Shown: positions 36,001 through 49,176, counted from the stretch's first letter. The stretch: DNA of 64,000 nt from Morinoia aosen (GCA_030386875.1 CM059579.1:15348484-15412483); one strand, 5' to 3'. Program-made: numbers and translations. Notes: generated from the sequence alone by a model not told the origin.

Positions 36001-39000
36001 TTAGGGGATCTCCCGTAAAATTTCAGTAGTGATAATTTAAATCAACCAGTTTTCGAGTGGCTAAATTTTGTCATGTTAGCTGAGTTAGGTGAGTTAGATT
36101 AAATTAGCTCACAGATATTTTTTCACCAGTCTAGCAATTCATTTAACTCTGGGCTTGCAACCAGCTTAGGTTGATATTTGAAAAAAAGTAGTTATTTTTT
36201 AAGCTCATTTTCGGGACATCAATAAATGAGCGCCCTGCTCTGGGGATTAGTGGCGTAAAATTAAAATTCGTAATATTTGTATCGTACTGAATTGCCATGA
36301 GCTAAATGATCTCATATAAAATGACATAATCAAACCTTACCTGACCTAATTGAGCCGAAGCTAACCTCTATTGGTAGATTAAAATATATAGCAACTCACT
36401 TTTGATGACGTGACGTTTCTTGAAAACAACAATGTGACTCAGCTGACTGTTTGTCAGTATCTGGCTATCGAGGTGTCTGTAACTTTTTTTCCCTTGGACG
36501 ATTTCAAAAATGTGATTAAGTAATAGGAACTTCCTAGAAACACTGTAAATTGAAGCATACTGAAACGGCCTCTCTTTTAGGGGTTCTCAAATGCGAAATA
36601 TACAGACCGAAAAGCCCTCAAGTGCTTAGAAATGTAATTCATAGTCCTATTGTTTTTTAAATTGACATCAAGTATGAGTGCGTACACAGCATCTTAAATG
36701 ATTTCTAGGTCTTACATTTTTTTGAAACACAACAAAAGAAAATATTTTGAGCATCTACAGTTACAAAACTGCTTCAAACCTCTCACTGTTTTTGAATAAA
36801 GCCTCAAGACAAACATATAATTCACCACTAACTTATTGTAGAAGCTTCAGTAGATCCACGACAAATACATGACGAGCTATGGAATGATCAGAAATAAAGG
36901 TAAAAAATTATGAGGCATTTCGTAACAATATTTTACCTGCAGAGCTTTTCATTATTGTTCGGAACCTGAAAAAATTGTGTTTGAAACATTCGACAACACG
37001 GCAAGAGAAAAACATGAAACTGTTATCACGTTGAAAATCGTAGCACTTATACAAAAAACAACAAAAGTCACAAGTCAAATTACGATTCGGTGCAGTAATT
37101 ACTCAACTTCGTGCAACAAATAGTAAACTTATGTTGATAAGCCAGCCTTCAGTCTTGGGGAGGAAAAGAAAGTAAACGACCATTGTCATGCTCATGTATA
37201 TAACAGAATTAAGGTTCAGTAACCTAACAGAGAATAAAATCGAAACGATGTACGAGTATACGTTAAAGGTACACACTTTAGGCCTAGTTGGAGGACGAAA
37301 TTCTGAGAGGTGCTTCACAGTGAATGCATTTTGAAAAATGAATTTAAATATGACTTACCGGTGCCGCTTTCATTAAGGTAAGTCCTCAGTTTCTCGAACT
37401 CCTCATGAGTGTCGGCCGTGTACAGGTCACCCCCGTGCACCTTGCAGTTGTCCCACTCGTTCTGCCAGTCCATCGTAGCGGACTCGATGTAGAGGCAGCC
37501 CGCACTGGTATTTTTGAAACTCTCTGCTCACGGTAAAAAAAACATAATAGAGGGGATTGGAGAAAACTGATGAAACACAAGCATTTATGGTGACATGAAT
37601 AAGAATAGTTATGGGTTAGTGGTAGGAAGCTGCAAGTGATGGAAATGACATATATAAATAGTGACATTTGAGTTGGTTGTCAAAATTTTTTCAAGAAGTT
37701 TGAGTATTGCTGCTACGAAATATTAAGAATTGACGATGAGTTGTGGAGAAAACCCCTAAAAGACTATCAACGATATCTTCCATCTTTCAGTATTGTACAA
37801 TATATTTCTTTCTTGTTAACAACTTCCTTTCCTCTGACATACCTTGCACTGAGCCCATTGATGAGTAAAAGTATAAATTCTAGATGTATTTCCACAAGTT
37901 TTGATGAACTTAAGAATGTGAGATACATTAGTGCATTTCCAAAATTTGCCTATCATTACTCTACAACACACTACCTAAGTGCTTCGTTCCATTTTCGGTG
38001 CACCTGAAGACCTTGCCACTGTCATCGGCGTAGGAGACGTTGAGGTCGATGTAGGAGCCGTTTTTGAGGAAGCAGCCTGGAACTAACGACGGGATCATTT
38101 ATTACGATCGTTAGATGAAAAAAATGATATCATAGATTATATAATGTAACAAGTGTAACGCTTTCATATGTGAGGGAATGTAAAAGGAACACGTGACTTT
38201 ATGCCTCCAGGTACGAAAGTTAAAAAAGACTCTAAGCCTTATAAGTCTTACTTAAAGCACAACAAATGCGACAATTTGACTTTCAAATTTCAATTATTTT
38301 GAACCGTTAAAAAATTTTCTGTTTAATATTTTATTTCTTGATGTCTCAAATATTGCCAAGTTACAACCAAGTTTTAGAATAGGAACATTGCTTAAGTTTC
38401 ACTTATTTTTATTTTCAAGTTAGGAAGAGAGATGTGAAGTTGTTTCTATTTATACGATATAGGGCCGCCAAACAGTTTACTAAAAGTCTTTCAACTCTTC
38501 AATTTTAATTAGATTTGTGTTGAAATATCTGAAACAGTCTTCCATGAATAATTAGTGATATTAGGTTGCATTGATTGGCTTAACTGTATAAAATGAGTGT
38601 TAATGAGGAGCGTCTTGAACATTGTATTCTCTACTGATTTAAGAAGATTCCTCGTCTCTACTCTAGAAGCAATGTTTTAACTGACCAAAGATGAAGATTG
38701 TTGTTTGTTTTTTTCTATCTGGATATTTCAGTAGATGGGGTCGTTCAGGGTATTGAAAATACGGGAAAATTATGTTATTGAAAGTACATACGGGAAAGTG
38801 ATAGTATATAGGATTGAAGAGGGGCCTCACAAAATGTTTTTGGAGGAGAAGAAGTTGGAAATGAAGAATTGACTTACTTTCATACTTCAATCACGCAGAG
38901 TAGAGCGTTGGTTTGGAGTTGTATTTTCTAACTCTATTCTAACTGCATAATTGCATGAATAAAAAATCGCTGACAAGGTCATCCACAGGGTTTTCGATTT

Positions 39001-41548
39001 TTACAAAGCCAATGTAACGACGACAGATCCTTGTGGAACTCCATTAGCCATGGAGTTCCACAAGGATCTGTCCTTGGGCCTCTCCTTTTTCTAATTTTTA
39101 TCAATGATATCATTAAATCTACATCATTCTTCAAATTCATACTCTTTGCCGATGACAGTACCCTTTCTGCGGTCCTTCCAGACCAAAATCCCGCTAGGAT
39201 GGCGGAGCGTATAAATAATGAACTTCATAAGGTTTCATTGTGGCTTAAAGCTAATAAAATAAGCCTTAATATCGATAAAACAAAATATATAACATTCTCA
39301 TACAAGAAAAATATATCTCTCCCACGCATTCAAATTGGCGAAGGTGAAATCGAAGAAACCAACTCAAGTAAATTCCTGGGCATCATAATAGACAAACATC
39401 TAACCTTTAAAGAGCACATCGCTCATATTAGTTCTAAATTATCAAAATCTATCGGAATCCTAAATAAAGTTAAAAATTTCCTGCCTGAAACAGCCTTACA
39501 AATGCTCTACCGAACGCTCATTTCACCATACTTGCAATACGGAATAGAAGCATGGTACGGAACTGATAAAAATAAAACCAACAAAATTTTTACCCTGCAA
39601 AAAAGAGCCATAAGAGCGGTAAAGAATCTAGAATATAATGCTCACACAAATGACTCATTCAAAAATTTACGAATACTTAAGCTCTCGGATCTCTACAAAA
39701 TCTCCATTTGCAATTTCATTTACAAAACATTAACAAATGATGGCGACAATAGCCTAAAACAACTATTAACTGCGCAAACTGGTCATCACGACCATTTAAC
39801 CCGAAATAGAAGTAAATTCATGCTTCCTTATTACTCAAAGGCTCGGTCACAACACAGTATCCTCTTCGTTGGAACTAAAACTTGGAACTCAATACCTGCG
39901 GAGATCCGTGAAAGTAATTCTTATAAGGTATTCAAAAATAATCTTGAGTCTCACTTCCTATCAGATTACTAGTCGTGTAAGATCACAGAGTAAAACCTTG
40001 TCATGCACCTACATAACTGGTCCTAATAATGTAATTCGCCGTGGTTAATTTCGCCGATCTTCAGTCTGTTCATGAATCGTTTGTCGACTATACTGTTAAA
40101 TCAAGTCCATATGAACTATATTGTGAAATGATGTGTCTAATTTCGAGTTAATTATCTCATTGATCAGTCTAATGCGTCTCTAGTTTAAGTGAATTAGGTT
40201 AAACATTATTGTACTCCTAAGACTAACCTTGATGGTAGGATGCCCTAGAAGTCACTGAACTTATTCGGGCCCACAGGTAGCTATACTCAAATTTGACCAT
40301 TGTACTAGACTTAAGAAACATTTTATCTCTGTATCACCTGTGGTAAATAAATTGTTTAAATTGTTTAAATTGTTTAATCTAAAACCTGTTCATTTTTTTT
40401 TTCGAATTTAACTACGAACAAATTTGAAATGTCAGGCAGCAGAATTACCATAAATTCTTTTATTTTGTTTCGAGTGTTTCCTTTCATTGCATTGCCAAGC
40501 GTCAATAGCATTACATTGAAGAAAAATATTCAACTTTTTGCGAATAGATAGAAGAAAGTCAGCTTAACTTTCGAGTTGAAAAATGGTCAAATATCATCAT
40601 GCAACCGGAAAATTGACCGATATGTAAAATTTAGCTGCTTCACGTTAGATTAGGTAATGATAGAGAAGATTTGGTTGAGATATGTCCAGGATCATAGCAT
40701 AGGCTACGTAAGGGTACGTAGAATATGTTTGGCTAAGATTGATGTGAATTGGAACAATGATTTTATGATGTAAAATATTCAAAATTTATTAATTCGGGAT
40801 TTATAATTTTGGAAATACATAACATAATTGGATGGGTTAAAAAATATCTTTTCAGACCGCACTACCGCTCTAGTAAATTATGTTTAAAAATTTGTTCAGC
40901 CATTTTTTCGTAAGCAGGCTATAGGATTGACGTGAGTAGAGAATTAAACCAATGCAAAAGAACAAGGTCTATTTGCTTGTGTGACAATTTCGGAGAAATT
41001 GAAAAAGTCCTACGCTGATGTGAGCGGGCTAACATTTTGTGCAAAGCGCTTTATTCCACAGGTCTTCGGAGAAATATTGGAATTAATTTGATTTAGATTG
41101 CGCGTGAATTTTTTGGATGAGTCTTTTTTTTAATAAAGATTGACGTTATGAGCAAAGATATTTCATGAACTCAAGGAAATCACAACAAGTGATACTTACG
41201 CACGAAAGATTGTCGTATCTTGCAGGTGGTGTTACCGACGGTACCGTTCCATCGAGCAGCCACACTCTTCAGGGCATCATCGCCCCACGTCCGACAGTGG
41301 GCTCCAGGGCGGTCTTTTGAGAAGCAGGAGGCCTGGCCCCACTCCAGCGCCTGCGAAATGGCGAGGCAGAGAATGGCGGAGTCAGTCGAGTTCGACCACA
41401 CTCGTCCTCCACTTTCCATCATGGCAGTTTCGTTGAGTACAGAAGAGACCCACACCTCTGTGGTGTGAGACTTTCCACTTTTCCCCATAACTCCAAGGAC
41501 CATAAAAGTCCAAAACCCAATAATGTTGAATAAATTACTATATCCCAT
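32841..41548 (-). CDS. Lectin gene C, complete four-exon secreted lectin
   Basis: Gene-level entry (introns included); exons at 41200-41548, 37975-38076, 37359-37523 and 32841-33073. The summed coding length is 849 nt, predicting 282 residues with no stop, and all three introns are phase 1. Order: signal peptide, PAN-like four-cysteine domain, small cysteine module, CTLD. The likely role is extracellular sugar or surface recognition; CTLD function is known for the family, but the ligand is not. It differs from B and D in losing two cysteines and gaining one near the C-terminus. Introns are 3.1, 0.45 and 4.3 kb. They hold a LINE (intron 1), and a mariner fusion and a minisatellite (intron 3). 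Confidence 0.85.
33723..34559. mobile_element. Head-to-head fusion of two Tc1/mariner 3' halves
   Basis: The element is bounded by TA at 33721-33722 and 34560-34561, with related inverted ends (CCGGGTGTCCCAACG on the left; inverse of CGCTGAGACACCCTG on the right). From about 33978 on the plus strand, a mariner-type transposase segment runs through KPASVMAWAG, QQNGAASPTAK and SSPDLNPMDFWI, then a stop. A terminal RLRQVIAEKGGYIE follows in another frame. On the minus strand the left end also encodes the transposase C-terminus (PRLRQVIKKKEDM). Both ends are therefore 3' ends and the 5' halves are lost. The second catalytic D reads N. It is dead, in intron 3 of gene C. Confidence 0.8.
35031..35194. 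repeat. Minisatellite, about 35-bp unit, nearly 5 copies
   Basis: Units share GACTGCATCGAGTGTTCTA followed by TGTACAATCGTTG or TGGACAATCATTG. Two unit variants are interspersed. It lies in intron 3 of gene C and is absent from the introns of B and D. Confidence 0.9.
35200..37350. other. Rest of intron 3 of lectin gene C
   Basis: AT-rich. About 36500-37320 is homologous to 19740-20690 in gene B. No further feature seen. Confidence 0.6.
37359..37523 (-). CDS. Lectin gene C, exon 3 (N-terminal half of CTLD)
   Basis: 165 nt, 21 nt shorter than in B and D, phase 1 at both ends, donor GTAAGT. It begins SFKNTSAGCLYIESATMDW, then WDNCKVHGGDLYTAD and ends LNESG. The seven residues missing at its start include the leading cysteine (TC in D, HC in B), so the cysteine in AGC has lost its usual long-form partner. 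Confidence 0.87.
37975..38076 (-). CDS. Lectin gene C, exon 2 (small cysteine module)
   Basis: 102 nt, acceptor TTCCAG, donor GTAGTG. It encodes CFLKNGSYIDLNVSYADDSG, then KVFRCTENG. The middle cysteine present in B (GKC) and D (GDC) is replaced by serine. It sits 451 bp from exon 3, as in gene D. Confidence 0.87.
   Translation of the reverse strand, partial: AASSKTAPTSTSTSPTPMTVARSSGAPKMERST
39022..40378 (+). mobile_element. 5'-truncated LINE (CR1/Jockey-like) with snap-back 5' end
   Basis: An uninterrupted frame to a stop at 39970-39972 encodes the C-terminal part of a non-LTR reverse transcriptase. It begins at GVPQGSVLGPLLF and continues through the catalytic FADD box (FILFADDST), then KFLGIIID and SPYLQYGIEAW. 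The endonuclease and first RT blocks are absent. The 3' end has three 9-bp AAATTGTTT units (about 40350-40377), as in CR1-type tails. The 5' end (39022-39044) is a perfect inverted copy of 39050-39072, part of the RT frame itself. It lies in intron 1 of gene C, antisense to the gene, and gene D lacks it. The open frame suggests a young insertion. Confidence 0.85.
40400..41195. other. 5' part of intron 1 of lectin gene C
   Basis: Homologous to about 58170-58960 of gene D intron 1. No other feature seen. Confidence 0.6.
41200..41548 (-). CDS. Lectin gene C, exon 1 (signal peptide and PAN-like domain)
   Basis: 349 nt, open, ending in phase 1 at GTAAGT. The signal peptide starts MGYSNLFNIIGFWTFMVLG. 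The mature part has VWVSSVLNETAMMESGG, a putative N-glycosylation site NST, and cysteines in ILC, ASC, HCR and TTC. It is very close to exons 1 of A and D. An in-frame upstream ATG would add 11 residues. Confidence 0.88.
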
Positions 41549-41589
41549 TTCAAAGTTTAGGAAATATTTATTGCCTGTCATGATCACCC

Positions 41590-43690
41590 AGGAATTAGAA
41601 GTTAGAATATGGTTACAAGAATGCGTTCGGTGTTAAATGTATGATTCATGACTACCAATGGTAAATAGTAAAATCAAACAACGTATGAATTAGAATACGA
41701 ATGCTAGTTCACATGAGAACTGGATTCACTTTTAAAAATAGTGAATCCAACGTTAAAAGCTCATTTCGGCAGCGTTGATGGAACCTGAATATAAGAAATT
41801 TCGAACGCCTGCTGCGAGTCACTTGAAGGAGCTTCAGCTCTCAACGGTTTCTAAGCCTATATGCCGTCCAACTTCAGTGCAATCCGTTTCCAACGATGAT
41901 GCACTACGCTCATATCACGGTGCATTATCATTAATTCTTTCTGGTCGAAGGCAAATTAGCATCAAAACGAGCATTCAAAGTTAGCGAGGAGGGTATCGCT
42001 CATGGTCTGAGTATTGGTTGCGAGCGAGGAATGACTGATCTTGACGAGAAAATAAGCAATCTTGTCTGTAATTAGAAAAAATTACTGATTCCTGACAGAG
42101 AAATGAATTTGCAAATTCTGTGAGGCCAGTAATGTCATGCACATTATACAAGTGCAGTGGAAATTACAGAATGCTTTCAGGTGCAAAATGGCAGCACAAT
42201 TTTGGTGCATTGAGTTATTCATTATGGTGGTGGCTTTTGAAGGCATTAATGAGAGAAGGAATATTAAAAATTTGAAGGTGCTTCTCTAAAAACTGATCTG
42301 AGACAAGCAATGCCATGCGGCGTTTTTCGAGGAACCACATGAGCTGTAAGAATTTAAACTTTTTGAACTTTAAAACAAACTCTGGCATCACTAGTTTCCT
42401 CTATGGCATTTCGGGAAATGGATAGATGTCACAAAGCATTCTTACCGCAAGGGTAGAGCGCTCATGAATATGTGACAGGGTACCTTTACCACAGCATCAA
42501 GTGTCAAAATAATGGTCAAAGCAATATTGTTCTCACCACACGCAAGCAGCGAGCATGACAAAATCGTTTCTCCTGTGAACACGAAAAAAGGAGTGATTTT
42601 GTTCACATGTATTTTGTGGAAAGATATTCAATTTGAGTGAATAATGCTCAAGTGTGGCACACATAATTAAATTTGGTTGTTTTATTAGTGAGAAACCTAG
42701 AGATCCCAATCCAGATCTTCTCTTGTATTAACACACACACACACATATATATATCAATTTCATAGATAAAAAACTTTGAAAACTTTTGGGAAGACATGCA
42801 TGCCATGGTAACCATTTAGCTTTCCAGCAACTCTTAGAGACAGTATTAACGCTGACAATTATACGAGCAATTTTCAGAAGTGAATCACGAGTACCCAATC
42901 CATACTGAAAGATCAGAACAGGAATATCTTTATGACTGTGTATTCAAAGACGCCATTGAAACGTGCAGTTCAATGATCAGCCTCTAATAAAAGAAAGTGA
43001 GTTGTTCTGGTGCTCGAGAAATATGCATTGAGCCTGCCACTTTTTTCCATTGTTCAATAGCTTGAATTTTTTAAAAATAATCTTTATTAAGAGTGCCTTA
43101 TCTTTATTGCTCTATCTTTTATATTTTTTCCCTTATTTACTCAACCGGACTGTTCGTGTTTTGAATAGTCAAAATAAAAGTAATAATGTAGCACCTTAGA
43201 GTATAAAATTTGTACAAAGGGTTCCTTCCGAACAACGCACATGGTTTGCTCACTACAAAAAATCATTGGGCAGTTAAAAATTATTCACTTCAGAAGTTTT
43301 GAGCAATGCAATAATTAACTGAAGTTGTTACTGCATACTTAATCCCAAGTATTAAGGCGTTCAACAAATCAACGCTGCCGCTATTTTTGAACTTATCTAA
43401 TAAACCCTGTCTTTATTTAGGCGACAAAGTTAGCCTTGGTCCATATTGAATACACGACGAGAACCTTGGTTTTCTTCTGATGGAAAACCTTAAGATATAA
43501 AAAATTAGATGCATTGAATTATGCAAACGCTTCTCTGAAAGTGAAATTCCTTGATTTCTCCGTAATATGGGCATTTTATCCTAAACAAATTTTGTGATGA
43601 TTTGTAAGTTGGTTCGTGTGCTTCTCGACTAACTAAAACTACGGTAGGAGTGGAGCTCATTTAGTTTATCTTCTTTAAATTTCTTTCTCT
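41590..43690. repeat. Lectin 5' flank, duplicated segment (gene C copy)
   Basis: Colinear with 5340-7440. It contains a copy-specific (AC)n(AT)n microsatellite at about 42731-42755. At the TATA position seen in A, B and D (here about 41642-41650) the minus strand reads TCATGAATC, so the TATA-like string is lost. Confidence 0.8.
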
Positions 43691-43712
43691 CCTGAACCAT
43701 ATCAAATGAATT

Positions 43713-43959
43713 AGAGGGCAAATATGTAGAATTTCCTAACCCACAAAACACAGATTATTAGAGCACTCAAGTTAGAGGCGTGGTGTTCAGTGCAGGGTTA
43801 CCAAACTGGCTTTTCCTAGCCAAGTTACTAACGAGGAACTGAACTGGGAACCAGGCCGTTCTGCCTAAAAGACACCATCGCCGCTATGAGGAAAAATTAT
43901 CACTCTGCCAGTTTTGACCTTTGATTTGTGGGTTAGGACACTCTGCACAATATCCCTCC
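43713..43959. mobile_element. MITE, 247 bp
   Basis: The ends are imperfect inverted repeats of about 35 bp, ending in the shared CCTAACCCACAAA. AATT flanks both sides. It sits at the point where the paralogous gene A flank instead carries the TIR and Tc1 elements at 7454-9060. No coding sequence. Confidence 0.75.
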
Positions 43960-46900
43960 AATTTATTTTCAAGATTTTTCTCAAACTTGTTACAAGTCTT
44001 CATGATTTTTATGTCGTACCATCGGAATAAAATACATTGAAATTGAGCGATACAGTGTGTCCCGATTTATTTTCGAAAGCTCTTAGCCTTGTTAGTTAGT
44101 CTTTGAAATATATTTAACTAAGATTGCTCTTTGCTGCCAGTAGGTCAGAGATTAAGTTAGGTTACCCAATTATTGAAAGTGGAAGTAAAGAATTTCAGCT
44201 GCAATGAGCAAAGAAAGTTAAATATGACATATTTTCCCCTAGCCAAACAGAAGAAATAATACCTTCATATGTATGGGTCCTGAAAATGAGTATGGGTCCT
44301 CATTGCGGGCTGTTCATGACAAAGATAGAGTGGCATTCAACTGATTGGACGCCAAGTTGCCAGTCACAAAAGCATCTCTGAGCACAAAAGTTTTATTTAT
44401 CCTTCTTTTTCGTTGTGGTTCTCTTGAATCACTTATATTATTTGATCCTCTGATACTGAACATCATTTATATTTTAATGGCAAAAGTTTACTCTATGATT
44501 TTGACCACTTAAACTATAGCAGGTTCGTAAAATTTCAACTTATCTTTATAGGGAAAATAAATACCCTTTAGAGCCACAAGTAAGTATTTTGGTACTTCCT
44601 AACTTTAATTAGCTTCAATTTCTAACAGAGTCGGCACAGACATGCTTGATTTCTGAGTATTTTCTTCATCTGAATATATAGGCTTCTCATAAAAATAAGT
44701 GAGTATCTAGAAAAGGTTTGTGATAACAAAATTAGATTGGATTGAACTCAGCTCATCATAATCGAGCTGAAAATTTAAAAAGCCTGTTTGTTATTGGAAG
44801 TGAATGATCAAAAATCTACGGGATTTGAAACTAGTATTTAAGTATCTAAATTGAATTTCAATTATGGATGTTACGAAACGTAGAATAGGAGTTAGACTTT
44901 AATGGAATTTCCTATTAAATAGCTCGTTTTAGCCCTCAAACGTTAAGATGATCATTTGTGTCGCATCTACAGAACGTCTACTGCATAGTCTAAGAGTTAG
45001 AGGACATTTTTACCACCAGGAGTTTCTCGATAACGCAAGCTGCGTATGTATTAAAGAATACATGACCTTAAAATCAACCAGTTGAAAAGCCAGGTCTGAA
45101 TTTCGTGTTTAGAGTTCAGTGAAATAAAGTGAAAATTATGAACGAATTAAATTTTGCGAAATACATATAGTAAGTACAGCGAAAAATTAGAATTAAGCAG
45201 CAAAATTCGAAATTCCCGATGCTACTTCTTCACTTCAAAGAAATTCAAAATTTTTCAATTTGAAGAAAATATTTTACATATCTTTCAACTATTTTAACTA
45301 TTGTTCGCAGTATAAATAGAAGTACATGATTAAATTAGTTCCGTGTTGTCTAATATAATTTTGTTTTATGCCCAGCCTCAAAAGTTTTATGTTTTTACGC
45401 CTTTGGCTGCAACTACACCACGGACGGCATAGAGAATACGGTCAATGGAGCTAGTCTGCAAGAATAGATGGCATCGGCTCCCTACCAAGATACTCAGGAT
45501 TGCCATTTCAGCAGAAAAATTACTGTTTTGGAATATTCCATAAATGACCACAAAACCACCATGATATTTTTCGCCAGGGCATTTACATATGGTTTTATCA
45601 GCGCAGTGCAGAGGCTAGATCTTGGCCAATAAATTCATGGCTGTTTCGGCGAAAAAGTTCGACTGGGACGGCGTTCCAATAGCTCAACTTCACTCACATT
45701 CCGAAGTTTATAATATAATCCTTGCCCAGCAGATTTACATTGTAATCCCGTTCTCAGCTCTCAGGGTCCTTTTTTAGCGTGTCGTATTAGTCTCACCAGA
45801 AAAGACGTCCGGTCTGGTACTGCTTCGATGCGCTCTTCCAAGCCGCAGGTGGAGGTTACCGTTTTCTAAGGTTTTTTTTGGCTACTTTGAATTTTCCTTT
45901 TCCTTACTTTGAGTTTCACTACATCAATTTCCATTTAATTTTGTCCGTTGTAACCCTGATCCCTAAACTTCATTTTTTGAGAATACATAAGTCTACTCAT
46001 GTTTCATTTTCTTCATTTACATTTTTATAAGAATTTGTAAGTTAGAAGACGCTAGCCACATTGAAGGCTTTAGCCACGGAAAAAAGGCGTGAGTCACATT
46101 CAAGGTAATACTTACATCAAAGGCGCAAAGCTATGAATAGAAATTAACAAAACCATAAAAGCTGGAGATGCGACCCATCTCGTTAGAAAACTTCTATTCA
46201 TGCATGATTTTAATATTGGTTTCTTCAAATGCTCTTAATATTAATTGCTATTTATTCTTCACTCACTGAAGTCTTTCAAAGACTGAAAAATTTGCGCCAA
46301 TCTAGCATGATTTTACCAGGCAAGATAAATCAGCGAATTGATCAAAATACCATAAATAAGAGTTTCAACTAAAAATAAACTAAAATTTAGCTGTATGATT
46401 TATTTGAACCTTTGCGTATTTCTCACACTGTTTTGTAAGCTCTCTGAAAGTCTGCATTCCTTGACACACTTTCTTTAGATCTTCCTGTGTTAGTGCAGTC
46501 ATCGAGCTTCTTCACTTTTACTGTGCGACAACTTCTGCCTATGAAGTCAATAGACAAATGGGTCCAGTTTTGTCCCGATGGTGTTCTCTTGCTGCAGCTG
46601 TGTCGTTTGATTCACGAACGGCAACCTGTTACGTATTAGTCGCAGATAAATGTGCTCGATTCCGCCCGCACAACTTTTGTGTTTTGTCACGCGTGCTCTC
46701 TCACTCCTTGTTGCCCAGGTAATTTCTTTCCCCGCTTCTCGTCTCTTAAATTTTTACCATATTTTAATGAACGCATTTTTACAATGATTCACTTGTCTAA
46801 GTTTCCTCACTTCCTGTGAACTAGATAAAGAATTATCCGGGAAGGGCACATCCTCCGTGAACTTTGCTGAAGTAGCAGACTAGCTACCGTGATTTTCAGC

Positions 46901-49176
46901 CTATCGTTCTTAGTTTATCGGTTCGACGTCACTCGCCTTCACATCTCTTCCGCAAACCTTCTTCTAGGATAAAATCAAAAGTCTTGCATGTCTATGACTG
47001 ATAGTGAGCTAACAGTGAAGGATGTCCTGAGGGATTCGTCTATCATTCATGACAGAGCCACTGCAACAAAACCACTGCAAAATACGCCGAATCAGTAATA
47101 CAAACCAGCTTGAAGTGAGAGCATTTTCAATGCCATCGTTGTTTGTAACACAGTCTTCCCGTGTGATCACTAAAATTCTTGTGGAATCAGAAGGGTGAAA
47201 ATTGTTCTGCCGTGTTTGTGGTCGGAGTACAGAATCTACGAGTACGCCGAACTATTGAAGAGCGTATTGATGGTTGCATGAGCTTGCCATGCATGCATTT
47301 GTGTTGATGCCCTACCCTCCTCCTCAAATGGGCATTGGCTGTTGCTGCTTTATCATTCTACTAGTTAAGTTTGAGGTTCAGAGGGAGGGTATTGAATTCA
47401 ATGTAGATGAATTTCTAAACAACCTCAAGCGTAAATCCAAAAATAAAGATTTATGCCGCTTACTTACAGGCCAATGATTTCAGTTTTCTTCGGGTAAATA
47501 CCCAAGCCAAATTCTTTACAAACAGGAAAGATGAGGTCAATGAATCGCTCCAGTGTTTCATTGGGTGGGTGACAAGAATGACATTATCTGCTATGAGTAT
47601 CTCTGAATACTCATCGCAATTTTCTTCTAGGTTGAGGGAGGGCCATGTTGAAGAGAATGTCTATGTTTCTGTCTGATTAAATGGGCTGCCTTAGTTTTTA
47701 ATAAATCTGTTCAGAGTGGCTGCTATAAGTTTCAGCGCATCTGATTAAAAGTGGCTGCTTATTACGAAGCTTGCACTCTCGCAGTGTTTATTAACTAAAA
47801 TCATCATTTGAGATACATACTTGTACATGTTGCTATCACAGCTTGAATGTAACTATTTCACTGAGTAACTATTTCATTTCGATTTTCTATTTCACTTAAT
47901 ATTCGCGAACTTTGGCTGTAATAAACTTCATTCTTCCATAAAATTAAATTTGAAAGTTAAACTTGAAATTCGAAATTTAAAATTAAAAATTTACAAAATG
48001 TATAAGCTCTTACATGAAGTAAATACTTGTAGTTGAAATTAATCATTCAGTAACCTAAATATGCTTAATGATTGGCCAGCCGACAGTTCGTCCAAATTAT
48101 TGGCATTGATTGAATTGACCTGATATTTTCTTTACTGAACTACTGAATTTTCAGCTATGGTTTTTAGTACTAGTATTTGAACGCCGTAGTTTCAGATTCT
48201 TTTTTGATTCGCTATAGGTTGGATCTTGTGATGTTGGCCGCTGCGCACCATTCAGGCTCCTGTGCACACCTGGTGCTGAGGTAATTTTTTTATGTTTCCC
48301 ACTACGCGACCACTTTCATGAAGCAGTCTAAACTGTCCTGTTGGGTGCTCACACGCTTACAGTTTTGTCTAAGTTAAACAACCAATGAGAGAGTCATCCA
48401 AATTGGTTTCGAAGCTTAAATATTTTGAGCACAGTTGTTATAGTTTGATGGGAGCCATTTAGCAAAATAACAAATGTTGAACTACAATTGATGGTCATCG
48501 TGTCTAATATGAATGGCTTATCTCATTTAAAGCATGATTTTATTAAGTTATGAGCTTAGACCATGAAGAATCTCATTGACCTATTCATTTGCTAAAATTT
48601 TATTTTGAATATTTTTGCGATTAGCTGAGCTGCTAAAATTTCGTAGAATCTACCAACTTAGCTGCTATATGTAAGGAATAAAATGCCAACTTCTTGTAGA
48701 CATCAGTTTGAATTTATACAGAATTAGCGTGCGTTTAAATTTTACATTCTGAAATCTCACTGTTTTAATAATCCTGATGCAATGAACCGCTTTTCATTTC
48801 GCAATGCATGGTTCATGGTGTGTGCGTTGCATTGGACCCAGTCATTGAAAGAGTTGCGCGGGAGTATTTGGATGAGCTTACATATTGTCCAAGTTACTTT
48901 AGTTATGATCCTTATTTAAAGATATTGATAATTTTTACCGAATCTTTGGTTTGGAAGGCCTATTTTTGAAACGCGTAAATATACCTTTAAATTTCCTCGT
49001 GCAGATTTTTTTGTTTGCTTTTGGACAACACTAAGCTAGATAGTTTCTACGATTGAATTTTCAAGAAATAATTGCAACGATCCGGAGTAATCTGCTGGTG
49101 GCCGTGACTTATGAAGAAACATTGATTCAGCCGAGCATGGAACCAGAAATTACTTTCAGCTTATTAAGTTAATTTT

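Noticed and set aside
37386-37667. 93-codon minus-strand frame starting with a hydrophobic stretch
   Set aside because: It overlaps lectin exon 3 of gene C in a different frame; the exon reading has the CTLD residues and phase-1 splice sites.
42731-42755. (AC)n(AT)n tract, and the CA tract near 51855
   Set aside because: Ordinary microsatellites with no sign of function.
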